Shown here: positions 27,791 to 38,566 of the stretch, one piece after another
Position numbering within the stretch: position 1 is the first letter of the stretch
Layout: each line of letters opens with the position of its first letter
From: Coffea arabica
Taxonomy: Eukaryota > Streptophyta > Magnoliopsida > Gentianales > Rubiaceae
Assembly: GCF_036785885.1 (NCBI RefSeq)
Contig: NC_092323.1
Coordinates: 9,618,501-9,682,500, forward strand
Direction: 5' to 3'
Length of the DNA stretch: 64,000 nucleotides
Notes under the pieces: model-generated
Seen by the model: only the letters and a program-made list of their open reading frames with translations
Databases searched by the model: none
Told to the model about the DNA's origin: nothing
Made by a program: the position numbers and the translations under genes

Positions 27791-29147
27791 ATTTTACTTT
27801 TGGAAGTATGGTATAGGAGTACCAATTATTATCAAGATATATGTGAAGCTGTAGTTGGTTGGACCAAATCCTCAAATTAACTTCTCTATGGACAATTTCT
27901 TGGTAGATGGTTTCTTATTGTTAATTTGGACAGGTGTCTCGGTAAGCAACTTAGATTAGGAAGATGATTAAAATGAATTTCCTAAGATGATTTGATTATC
28001 AAATGCATGTACTCGGGTGTCATATCATCATTCCAGCCAGGTGCCTGATTTACTTGGACACTCCATATTGGCTCATATCTAAAATACAATTAACTGATTT
28101 ACCTCACCGTTTGAGACTGGAGATAATTCACCTCTGAAGCCTTGAGCTAGAATTACTAGTGAAAATGAAAAATGTAGTTATTCTTGCAGGATATACCACG
28201 TATATGAGATGAGGAGAATTCTTTCGTCCATCTCATGATTGATTAGTGGTTAAAGATTCCAACAAAATTTCATTTGCGGAGTTAGGTAGGCGTTTGATGC
28301 ACATCCACACTTGGTCGGACATCATTAACAAGAAACTTCAGTAAATAATGCTCTGTGGAAGTGTGGGATAATGAGAGCTTTGAAAAGGAATTATCACCTG
28401 TCGACACTAAAAAGATGTCTTAAAGTATCGATTTTGTAATGTAGTGCGTTTGTAAATGTGCACACATTAATCCGTAATTAAGGTTAAAATCCGGGGCAAC
28501 TGCGTATTTATTTATTTTTTGATACTTTAAGCAAAATTAATTTGAACGCGGACATCCGTGTGAACGAGTAATTAAAACATTTTAGCTATACCCTCTTGAA
28601 GTTATAGGTCTCGAACTTGTAACACACGTACAAGGCGTAAAAATATATAGAATTGGTTCGATAGTGGATTATTTACAAAAAAAAATTAGTTGCTTATATC
28701 ATCAGTATATTTTTATTTCATATACATTACATAAAAAAAAAAATTTGTGTTATAAGCATTTCTTTTAAACATTCATTCTTTCTTTCTATAAACTCTGCTC
28801 GGAACCAAAAAGGGAAATCAACAAATGAAGCCAAAATAATTATAGTAAGGGTTAATTATACTTTGCACCGTTAAAATATATCCAAATCATCATTTTGGTC
28901 TTCAAACTTAGGAAATGAGACATTTTAGTTCATCAAATATAAAATTTATCTCATTTGAGTGTCTAAAGTATAAAATTTGTCCACATTATTCCTTCAAGTA
29001 TGAAATTTTTGTTCAACTTTAGTCCCTCACATATAAATTTTAGAACTCATTTTTTCACAAAAAAAAAAAAATTATAGAACTCATATATAAATTTGTCCCA
29101 CTTTAGTATAGAACTTGTTCCACTTCTATTACCGATTTCACTTAAGT

Positions 29148-29290
29148 GGCCTTGTTTGGATTGCATTTTTCTGGAATTTTTTGTAGAAAAAATACTATAG
29201 CGATTTGATATTCATGAGATAAAAAAGTGATTGAAAAATATGTTCATGAAAAATGTGACAATTTTTTTAAAAAAATTTGCTGTCCAAACA
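29148..29290. mobile_element. MITE, family A
   Basis: Runs from 'ggccttgtttggattgc' to 'tgctgtccaaacaa'. The core 'agcgatttgatattcatgag' matches the copies at 27.6 and 38.4 kb. The left end keeps the GGCC start typical of the better-preserved 38.4-kb copy; the right end is worn. Confidence 0.55.
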
Positions 29291-29752
29291 AATATTTCAA
29301 GGATTAATGTGCTCCGTTTTGAAACAATTTTTTTGCTTTTTCTCTCCCCCTCTCCTCCCCTTCCCCCTCCCCTTTTGCCCAATCCGGTCGCGTGACCAGA
29401 TTGCAGATGCGGTCTGATACCGCGCGACTAGATCGCAGCTAGGGAAGGGGGAGGGTGGCCAAGGAGGGGGAGACAGAGACGGAGAGGGAGAAGGAGAAAG
29501 GAAGGGAAAAAAAAAGGGAAGGCTGGCGCCGGAAGTAGCGGCGAAGGTGGTGGTGGCCGGCGACGGAGGTGGTGGCCGGCGATAAAGGTGTGGTGGATCG
29601 GGGTGGGGGAGAAAAAAGAAGAAAAGGAGAAGTTTTTTGTGTATTAGATATTTTGAAGTGTGTAAGTTAAAAAATTTGATAAGTTTTTTTGGGTTCCTGT
29701 AGTTGAAGTTGTTAAAAAACTAGTAGCTAAAAAACTTGGTTCCAAACAGGCC
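29291..29752. mobile_element. GC-rich non-autonomous element, family D copy 1
   Basis: Has a central purine/pyrimidine-skewed block containing 'ggtcgcgtgaccag' and 'cgcgcgactag' with an arm of ggcgg words. It ends 'aaaacttggttccaaacaggccc'. The sequence at 46711-47370 shares the skewed block, the 'gtcgcgtgactag' word and the end phrase 'agttgttaaaaaactagtag' in inverted form. It is non-coding. The left boundary is uncertain and may include the adjacent family A copy. Confidence 0.5.
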
Positions 29753-29932
29753 CTAGGCTCCGTGTATAATTAATTCAAGGGTACAAATGGTTATTCGCTC
29801 CAATAGTAACGAATCGCCGTTAGGACCCGACGCCAAGATCTACGATCCAAAATCCAACCACACACACAAGAAGGAACAATAACGGCCATTGGCGGGTAAG
29901 GAAAGAACCGTCAAGCGCGTATCATACATCTT

Positions 29933-30157
29933 TTGACTTTCCTCGCCCCGGTTCCTGCTTCCTTCCCTTCCACTCTATATCTTCTGCCACTTTCCATCCA
30001 TCCTTCCTTTCCTTCCTTCCTTCATTCACCAAATCTCCATTCTCCAGTAAAACCCGACCCAAAAAAGCATAAAGGGAAAAGAAAAATCTCTCTCTTCTCC
30101 GTCTGGCCGGTCGATTTTCCGATCGAAATTCTGGTACCAATTATACAACAAAGCGAC
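29933..30157 (+). other. FREE1 leader with an in-frame 75-codon extension
   Basis: This pyrimidine-rich segment just before the FREE1 ATG is open in the same frame as the gene from an ATG at 29933. The predicted extension starts MTFLAPVPASFPSTLYLLPL and has no similarity that I recognise to FREE1 proteins, which normally begin near the SSYYQYYQ-type start. I treat it as 5' UTR, but a longer isoform cannot be excluded. Confidence 0.5.
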
Positions 30158-33100
30158 ATGAGCTCGTCGTATTACCAGTATTATCAACACGACTTCCAAA
30201 GCCCTAACCCTAATCCCGGCTCCAACCCCAACGTCCCCGTGGATTCTCAGTTTATTCCGACCCCCACAATCCCCTCCTACGCCTACGCCTCTGCCCCGCC
30301 GGTTTCCTCCAATTATTCGCCCTCCGCCGATTTCTCCGCCAGTAATTATTCCTCCTCCACTTACCCTTCCCATTCCCGGAGTTCTGATCCTGCCCCTTCT
30401 TATTCTATAAGCCCTAGCCCTGCCTCCTCTCAGCCCTCCAATCTACCTTCCTACTCTTTCCCTCATCTGGAACCTTCCTATTATCCGTACGATCAGAATC
30501 CTGGAGCTGCTGCTGCTTCTGCTGCTGTTAGTTACGATTATCCCAATTCAAATCCTAGTTATAGCTCGTCGTATCCTTATTCATCGGCCTCTTATGACGG
30601 TTCTTCGCAGAATTACGACAATTCATTCGGGAATAATGTTAGTCATGGGGGATATGATGATCAGGGGATGTATGATGCTGGGGTTTATAAATATAATGGG
30701 GGAAATTCAGAGCCCTATGGTGCTAAAGGGACCCGGTCTCGACCCGAGAGTGGTGGAGTGCTGTTTGATGATTATGGAAGGCCCATTAATGTTCCCGCTG
30801 GGAAAGAGCAGAATGGGTCTGGAAGCTTTCCTAAGATTGTGAAGGCGGCTCCAAAGGCTGAGGAGCTGCATGATACCAGGGGCAGCGTGCAGAAATACCG
30901 AGTCAGGCTCTTATCCGAAGGTGCAGGTCAGACTGACATGGATGTGCTCTGCCAGGTTTGTGATATGTCATTATATTGTTAAATTTATGAGGGATTGAGC
31001 ATGAAATTATTTTGATTTTTCGTAGTTTGCTTTATAAGAAATATGTGATTTTTAGATCTTTTCTGGCGTTCTGTTGTTGCTGAATTACTAGGCATAATAA
31101 TTGTGTTGCAGATTGGTTTAGATGGAATTCGTATACTTGATCCAGCGACTAGTCGGACATTAAAGATATACCCACTTGAGAGTGTCACCAGATGGGATGT
31201 AAGTCAGCAACTATTTCCATATCTAAGCTGGTTGTCTTGTTTAATTTGCCAAATAGTTTATGGAAAATTGATTTTGCGCTCTCTTTCTAGGTGTTGGACT
31301 TGTATATATTTGCATTTTGGGCTAAAAGTTCTGTTGACATTGAACCAAGACGCATCAGGCTGAAATCGAATAGCTATACAACAAACAATATTTTGGACAC
31401 AGTGGCAGCAGCAAGCATTCAGGTTAAAGATCTCCACTGTGGCATTTTTCTTTGGTGAATGTGTATCTTACGTACAAGCATGTAGCTTTTCTGTGTGCAC
31501 ATTTTTTCTCTTTTGCATGGCGTGACTGGCATAAATTCCAACTAGGCCTTGGTTTCTGCCATCTAAATATAGTCATCCCGTGATCGCTATTCTTGCGATT
31601 TACTCGGGGACATATTCTGATACCTCATCCCATGCAAGTAGGTCAAGGAAATGGGTGGAACAACTAAACCTTCAGATGCAGTGAAGGATGCCGACCAACC
31701 TGCAGAAAAGAAGAAAGCATTTATTGATTGGATGAACTTGATGAAGCTGGGACATGAAGAGAAGGATCACTGGGTTAGAACTGATTATTATACTATTTTA
31801 TTAGTTAAATTTTCATACTTTGTTTGTGAAGAATTTGTCAAACAGAATTCTTATTTCTTTGTGTTTGATTCCTTTGCTCTGTTTGTCCCCATTAGGTTCC
31901 TGATGATGCAGTTAACAAATGTACCGCGTGTTCATCAATTTTCAATGCTTTTAACCGGAAGGTGTGCCCTCCAAAATAAACAATCATTATATAACACAAT
32001 TGGATGTTTAAAACAATTTCGTAATTGATTGTTGAACCTCATGCTTCATTCTTGTCCATTTCAGCATCATTGTAGGAATTGTGGGGATATTTTTTGTGAC
32101 AAGTGCACACAAGGTAGAATTGCCCTTACTGCTGATGAGAATGCTCAACCAGTTCGTGTTTGTGACCGATGCTTGGTATGAACTTGGTATCTGTAATTAT
32201 TAGTTATGCTTTTGTAAGGAGAGTGATACATTTGAAACTTATAATTCAATTTGATCATATGGTAACTGGCTTCCTATTGATGTGTTCTCTTGAGTTTCAT
32301 CTTTGCAGGCAGAAGTTACTCAGAGGCTGAGTAACACAAGGGAAGCAGCTGCCAGATTCGCTGGAGCTCAGAGTCACGAGGAGCTTGTGAGAAAACTTAA
32401 GGTAACTGCTCTACATAATCTAGATTTCTGTAACACAGTCTACTGATATGCTGTTCAGAATGCTGCAATTTAGCTAAATTAGAAGTAACTTTTTATTTTG
32501 AGGATGATATGAGAGCGCTTGAGTTCATGCTGTTTAGTTCAGTAGCAGTTCATGAATTTAAAGTTCGGATTAGCCTGCACACAGAGTTGCAAACTATGTA
32601 TTCTTTGACTTTTTTTTTTCCTTTTGAAATGATTTGTCTTCAGAGAAAAGGTGCTACACATGAAAATGCCTGGTTTAAGGTTAAAGTCTTTGAATGTTGA
32701 ATTCATTCTTTCAGTCAAATAATTAGTGTTTTGCCCCATGCAATCTCAAGCATTTTGCATAGGATCTCATTTGTCTCCTATTTTCTCCTGTATGAGCTTT
32801 TCATGCTTGCCTTTCCAAGGATTCTTATGAGAATGGATTGTAATATTGCAAATGCATTTCATGTGTACGTGAATCATCACGGATTGTACTGCTTATGCTA
32901 ATCTTGTTAAAACAATTTCAGATTCTTACTTTGAATTAGAAGACACATTATAGCATGTCACACATCAAATTTCTGGTGATATACATGCCATTTATGTTTT
33001 TGCATTATTTGATTGTGTAACAGGAGGAGATGGACAAAAATCGCAAGACATCATCAGGTAGTCACTCTTAGCTTAGATTGGGCTCTTATTGCCTCTTTGT

Positions 33101-33431
33101 TATAAAAGAAAAAGAAATGTTCGAAGAAGAATTGAACTTGTCGAACATTGAGCACCCTAAACTTTAGCTAAAGCTCTAGTTTCTGCAGATGTAGCTTCTG
33201 ATGGATTTGGAACACGCACGAGAGAGGTTGCATGTCCAACTTGCACAGTCCACTTACAGGTTTGAAGCATGGCCTTCGTCGTCTTGTTAAGCTTTAAAAG
33301 TATTTTCACAATTGATGAGATGAACAATTATTTATGACTTAAATTCTTTGCAGGTTCAGGTTCCGGCCTCCGGTTCTGAGACCATTGAATGCAGTGTTTG
33401 CCAGCACCCTTTTCTTGTGGGCGCTCATTGA
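30158..33431 (+). CDS. FREE1: FREE1/FYVE1, ESCRT-associated FYVE-domain protein
   Basis: A plant-specific ESCRT component that binds PI3P and VPS23 and is needed to form intraluminal vesicles of multivesicular bodies; in Arabidopsis it also affects autophagy and ABA signalling. Exons: 30158-30955, 31112-31198, 31291-31422, 31642-31773, 31896-31961, 32065-32175, 32309-32401, 33024-33057, 33189-33259 and 33354-33431 (GT-AG), giving 533 aa. Residues 1-230 are a low-complexity Tyr/Ser/Pro region with SAPP-type words. Residues 245-340 are the conserved middle region (GLDGIRILDPATSRTLKIYP). The FYVE domain spans about 384-445, with the RKHHCRNCG basic patch at 404-412 and CxxC zinc pairs. A charged helix is at about 445-485. 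The C-terminal CPTC...CSVC pairs lie at 500-524. All zinc ligands are present. The N-terminal region is diverged, as expected for disordered sequence. Confidence 0.95.
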
Positions 33432-34028
33432 TCAGTAGCAGCATCTTGTCACTCTGGGCTTGTACAAAATCCGCGCACAATTAACCATTTACAAATTTGT
33501 ATTTATTACTTTCATCTGGAGAGATATGTTTAAATTCTGTTGTTCGTATGTCTGTTGGATTCTGTTTGTGTAAGCATTTTTTATACGGAATCCTGACTGT
33601 AATATTCTGAATAAACATTTCTGTTTCACTGTTTATGGATACAGTTAAAAAAAAAATGGTACAGCGTAAGGCTTTTTAATTGCTGGCGATTCACCTAATC
33701 GGTCCTGCTAATTGCTTGTTCAATCGATTATGAAACTTCGATGATCAAATTCTGCTGCAGCTTATGAGTAATTTAGATTAACACAATTTCTCATATTAGC
33801 CGAGGTTGATCTTTCTCTTAGTAACCTTTCCTCTCTGCCTCTGCCCGTCAGAATAAATGAAAAATATTTAGAAATTGCGTTACAGTTTTGACTTGAACTC
33901 CGCGTTCTGGTATGTTATTGATAGGAATGTGAAGGCGTCATTCTTAACTTCTCACCCTCTTTGACTCATCAGTTATTGCGTTTGATCACATTTCTGTTTG
34001 CAATTAGCATCAGTGTTTCAAACTAATG

Positions 34029-34327
34029 AGCTTTGGCTCAGTGGCTACCAAAAGGGACTAAGGCCTTCTTTGTGCTGTTAGGCTGGGAATTTGAATTTTA
34101 CTTGTAATAAAAAAATTCGAAAGGGGTGCTCTGGTCGAATCCCACCTCCAATGAAAAAATTCAAATGAGGTATAAGAGCATCCCTTTGAATACCTGTCCT
34201 TACACAATCTTGATCTAGTCAAATCTGTATATCTATCTAATCAAATCTGTATATCTATTAACATACACGGTCTCTAGATCTATATATCTGTTAACTTACA
34301 CAGTTTCTTTAGACTTTTACTCTCTGT
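34029..34327 (+). mobile_element. SINE-like element, copy 1 body
   Basis: A tRNA-like head begins around 'ctttggctcagtggctacc' (A-box-like TGGCTCAGTGG at 34034). A B-box-like word (gggaatttgaatttt) lies about 45-50 bp on, which is SINE spacing. The related copy at 39621-39832 (reverse strand) has the same head order and the same 3' end (rttgcgacaaaaaaa). The tRNA resemblance is weak and judged by eye. Confidence 0.5.
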
Positions 34328-34680
34328 AGAATAGGATAAATTAAGTTATAGGAATGTTATCTTTGCAACCAAAAAAAAATAGCATTAGTATTTTAGAATA
34401 GATTTTAGGTTATAAGAATATTATCGTTGCGACAAAAAAAAACATTAATATTTAGAATAAATTAGGTTATACGAATGTTATTCTTGTAGAATAGAATAAA
34501 TTAAATTATAGAAATATTATCATTGCAATAAAAAAAATAGCATTAGCATCTAAGATAGATTTTAGATTATAGGAATGTTGTTGTTGCGGGAAAAAAAATT
34601 AGCATTAATATTTAGAATAGATTAGGTTATAAAAATGTTATTATTATAGCAAAAAAAAATCAGCGTTAGTATTTCAACCA
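34328..34680 (+). repeat. Tandemly amplified SINE tail, period about 60 bp
   Basis: Five to six degenerate units of the form 'agaataaattaggttata ... atgttatYRttgcRa' followed by an A-run and 'tagcattagtatt'. A-runs lie near 34371, 34432, 34531, 34592 and 34652. The same end phrase occurs once in the 39.6-kb SINE copy, so the array probably arose by repeat expansion of a SINE 3' end. Confidence 0.75.
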
Positions 34681-35438
34681 AGAGGACCAGAAATCTTGTC
34701 AAATATATGGTTAAATCTCATTCACGCTCATCTTGAGTGGACTGAGGGTACATCAATTGCAGATGTGCAGTCAAGAAGCAACAGTTACAGGCCATTAAAC
34801 CTTGTGCAATGAGGAACTTCAATAACATTTATTTATGAGACTACGAATGATAATCATTGTTCCTGTTGATAAAATGAAGGGCGCGAGCTTCCATCAACGG
34901 CCGCAGAAGTACTCTGCACCAGTGTCTGATAGACAGACTCCACTTTAAGAGAAAAAATGAAAATTAAAGAAACGATATTTGGATACTTTTCATGGCAATA
35001 TTAAGAGAAACTTAATAGGCAACCTTTTGAAATTAGAAACTCTGGGTAAAGCATCGAACATTGACAAGAGCGAGCAGACAAATTAACAGGATTCAAAATC
35101 CACTCCATGGTGAAACAGAGACTCTGAAGCATTCAATGTCGACATTCCAGATTTACAGAAAAAAGAAGAGCGAGCAGACCCAAAAAAAAAAAAAAAAAAG
35201 GAAACCATCTGTGAAAACAAAATATACTTATATATATACTATACAAGAGACCCTGTCTGAAGTTTTTATTCACTCAATCATTAATATATCTTTGCCATCC
35301 TTAAACTTCATAGCTCAGAACAAGTGCTCCAGCAAGACTACAAAACTGCACTCTCCAATTGAAACAACTAAAGGCAAAGAGGTAGATATCATACTATATA
35401 CATACCAATAGCAGATAAATATTATACGACCATAAAGA

Positions 35439-36900
35439 TCAACGGAGTTTATTCTGAGCAACCGCCTGGCATAACTCCTCCTCATAAAATAATGCTCTAT
35501 TAGAAGCCAAGGATTTGCATATAGGTTGGGATAATGCTGATGGCACCAAGCACCTTGAAGGAAATGCCGACTCCTGGAAGAGAACAGCTGCAATTTGCCG
35601 CATCTCAGTAAACTTGAGACGCGAGGGAGGCCTAGGACCATGCCTTGGTGCCTTTGGGGTGTGTGGGCTAGGTATCCAAATACCTTTTCCATCTCCCTTG
35701 CTGCAAGTGACTCAAATGTATAAGTTGAAACAATATGTGACTGTATTGATCAATTTTCAGTAGGGAAAAACAAGGAAAGAGAACCAAGTCTCAAGATAGA
35801 GCACCATTCAAACCTCATAAAAGGCCAGTGATCGGTTGGCAAAGGAGTCATTGTTCTTAGCATCTCTTGTCGAGTTCGATCAGGCGTAGTATAATTAAAG
35901 TGAAACTGTCTTGCTTGTATAACCTAGTCAAATGAGTATAAGCACCAATGAGCCATTGAACATCAACTGCATATGTTCTGAAAGAGATGTGTCCACAGAG
36001 GAAAAGAAAGAACACAATTCACATAAGCACCCCCCATCCCCACTAAAAACCAAAAACAAAAGACTCATAGTCATAGAGACCCAGGAGAAATAGACTCACC
36101 GCCTTCCTGATTTTCTGAGAGACATGGAAAACTGCTCGGAGCTGGTCATGGTGCAGGTGGCACATTATTTTGACCCCAATCAGACAACGATGACAAATTA
36201 GTCATTGATTTTAACGAAAATTAAGATGCATTAAAACAGAACACAGCAATACTTTAACGTATCAGCTTTCTGGATTATGCAGAAGAGAAATGTTGAAGAT
36301 CAGAATGCTAAGATTGCAGTGCTTTTGCGATCTAAGAATATCAACCAATAACGAATTTAAAGTAGTTTGATAAGATCTTTGTAACAAACTAGTGGAACTC
36401 AAGGTTGAAGACACTAGTGAGGAGTCAATAATCAAGAAAGTCATGCAGATAGTAAATACCAGTAAATCCATGGGGAGAGACTCAATCCTGGACTCAGACT
36501 TGCACTCTTCAGCACGTGGTGTTTTTGGTGTTTTCTGCAAATTATTCTGCTTAAAACTGTCAATGGCCCCAAAAAGAGGACCAATCCCAGATCGTATGGG
36601 CGATAAAATGGTGGGGCTCTTCTCCATAGCAGAACCAAACCCAAACTTTACAGGTGATAAAATTGTGGGGCTTCTGTTGATAATTTTATTTTCAAGTATA
36701 ACATCATTTTTTTGCTTGTCTGCATCCACCAGAGCGACCCTTTTCTTCCCAAGATCTGTACAAGATTTAGCAGCAGATGCTTTGTTGTATCGAAGCTGGG
36801 CAAGAGCCCCCGGTCTAAGATACTTGTTGATTGAACTCCTTGGCCTTCTTTTCTGCTTGCCAGTCTTAGTTTCCCTGTCCTTTGGAGAAACTTTTCCCAT
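35439..36900 (-). CDS. F-box protein, FBS4-like (stress-induced F-box family)
   Basis: This is a small F-box protein expected to join SCF ubiquitin ligases through SKP1/ASK; FBS proteins also bind 14-3-3. Exons 36900-36460, 36174-36100, 35923-35814 and 35700-35439 give 295 aa. It opens MGKVSPKDRETKTGKQKRRP, then INKYLRPGALAQLRYNK, SCTDLGKKRVALVD, TPKTPRAEE and the F-box (about 139-185: ESLPMDLL/VKIMCHLHHDQLRAVFHV). It ends with PSRLKFTEMRQIAAVLFQE and ELCQAVAQNKLR. The text matches my memory of Arabidopsis FBS4 (At4g35930) along its length. Introns 2 and 3 are GT-AG. Intron 1 starts GT, but the conserved exon resumes after 'gtctgattggg', with no AG in reach. Either the acceptor is non-canonical or this allele is damaged. 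Leader exons may lie upstream. Confidence 0.85.
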
Positions 36901-38419
36901 TCTAAACTTGGTTCTGCTAATTGCTCTCCTTTTTGGCTGTCTCCAGATCGATCTTCCGATTTCAAGGCCTCACCTTTCTCCTGCAACTAAACCAGACTTC
37001 AACTTCAAACCCTAACAGAATTCATGAAATGATCCAAATTCAAACTAAAAGCATAAAATTTACAAGCATATTACACCGTACAAAATGATAAGAAGATAGA
37101 GTACCCAAATGAAATGAAACTAAATTTCAAAGAAAAAGATTATTTTTATTATCAGAAAAAGCAGAAAACTACGAAAAAGCAACTGGAAAAGTATATCCAG
37201 TAAGAAACTAAAAATTTACATACCACGAAAGGTCCACATCATCCAGAGCCATTCAAATAATACCCTCTACTTAAACCTGAAGTATAAAGGTTAGTTAAAA
37301 AAAACAAACTAAAAAAAAAAGAAGGGGGATCATCTGAAATACTTAAATAAAGAACAGAATATCGCTAAAGTGTGGATATGCATATAAAAAGTGTAATTAA
37401 CAATAAATCCAACTAATTAACGGGGAGATTACAACAAAATAGAGACCCTACCCTGAATAAATACTACATGTATCTCATCCTCAACAAAACTTCAAGCTAT
37501 TCCCCTGCAGAAAAGTAACACCAAGAAATAACATAAAATTCAATAAACAACCTAATTTAAATGTACACAAATCCCTAGGCTACTAGGAGTAGTATTCAGA
37601 AATGCCTAAACTTCTTTGCAGTTTTTGAGAATTACATTTCCAACCCAAAAATTATCAATCCGCAGCTAAATTAAAAGCGAAAGAAACCAAAACAGTTCAG
37701 AAAAGTGAGCAGTTCGATCCAACACCCATATCCAGCACTATTATCGAGAAATTTATAGAACAGAAACTAACCTGCATAAACCACGAATTAGAGAACCCTT
37801 AATGAATACAAAAATACATATAAAACATTTAATTTAGGGAGGAAGTTCAGGGAAAGACAGCAAAAGAGGGAGGAAGAAGGAGAGAAAAGAAAGACGGAGG
37901 GAGTGAAATGATGGGGGAAATGGGGCAGCGGCTGGGATGGTTTGGGGGGGAAAGGGGGGGGGGTCAGGTTACCTAGGGTTTTGCTTAAAAAGTGCTGTTT
38001 GAATTTTGCTATGGATAGATTTGCCCGCCAAATTTTTTCAGCAACAGTTACCCAGAAACTGACAAGTTGGTGTGCAGGTGGCGCTTCGGGATTGGGTATA
38101 CTTGCAGGAGTGGGCGGGAGTTCGTGGGGTCCCTCAGAGAATCCTAAGTTCGCCCCTTTGGTCACCTTAGTTAAGCGTAGATGGCGGCAGCGGATGGATT
38201 CTGCTACCACCAATTGGCTGAATTTGTGTTTCTTGTAGATCCCTTCTTGTATTGGTTTCGACCTTCGGGCCGATTTAACTATTAACTCTCGTGCTTAGTC
38301 TAATTAAGTGTGTGTGAGTTTATTTCAGTTTCTGAAAAAAAGGATAGATTCTCGCTGCCAATTAAATGCAGTACTAGTTTTTCTCCCTTTTTTAACTTAT
38401 TTAAAAGGAAAAAAACTAA
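36901..38419. other. F-box gene leader and promoter region
   Basis: No coding exon is recognisable. The 5' UTR of the F-box gene is likely here, possibly spliced: reading left, 'ccctaggtaacc' near 37970-37976 would serve as a donor. G-runs stand out at 37944-37950 and 37954-37963 (C-rich on the gene's strand). The open frames across 37788-38238 overlap each other on both strands and show no domain. Confidence 0.45.
37944..37963. repeat. Paired G-runs upstream of the F-box gene
   Basis: Seven and ten consecutive G bases separated by AAA, near the likely leader. They could form a G-quadruplex or i-motif, or the run length could be inaccurately sequenced. Confidence 0.6.
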
Positions 38420-38566
38420 GGCCCCGTTTGGATAGCCATTTTTTGTCGAAAAATTATATCGTTTTCCGTAATCACATTTTCCTATTACCTTTTTTCCTCA
38501 CATACATCAAATCGTTACAATAATTTTTCTACAAAAAATCCAAAAAAATGCTATCAAAACAAGGCC
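38420..38566. mobile_element. Tourist-like MITE (family A, best-preserved copy)
   Basis: 147 bp with inverted ends ggccccgtttggatagc and gctatcaaaacaaggcc, flanked on both sides by TAA (38417-38419 and 38567-38569). A TAA/TTA duplication with GGCC-like ends is the hallmark of PIF/Harbinger (Tourist) MITEs. The interior contains 'cacatacatcaaatcgtta', the reverse complement of the family A core. Confidence 0.7.

Larger units (their letters stand above)
26954..29932. other. HIPP/FREE1 divergent spacer with MITE remnants
   Basis: No coding exon is recognisable. The stretch holds two MITE copies near 27.4-27.8 kb, another at 29.15 kb, and a GC-rich element at 29.3-29.75 kb (separate entries). 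It also has a run of degenerate short direct repeats at about 28905-29100 around 'tataaaatttgtcc' and 'tttagt'. FREE1 promoter sequence should lie at the right end. Confidence 0.55.
33432..35438. other. Convergent spacer between FREE1 and the F-box gene
   Basis: The FREE1 3' UTR probably reaches about 33640. The middle holds a SINE-like element with an amplified tail (separate entries). The right part, from about 35060, is probably 3' UTR of the F-box gene. No other coding exon is recognisable. Confidence 0.55.

Noticed and set aside
34120-34160. tRNA gene suggested by 'ggtcgaatcccacc'
   Set aside because: No cloverleaf arms can be drawn around it; it is within the SINE-like element.
36262-36460. 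Reading the F-box exon 1 frame through to 36262 as the true C terminus
   Set aside because: The read-through text (VFTICMTFLIIDSS) has no family similarity, whereas the F-box resumes perfectly at 36174.
37788-38213. 141-codon minus-strand open frame upstream of the F-box gene as a separate protein
   Set aside because: Its text is Pro-rich and lacks a domain, it overlaps a similar frame on the other strand, and it spans a G/C homopolymer.
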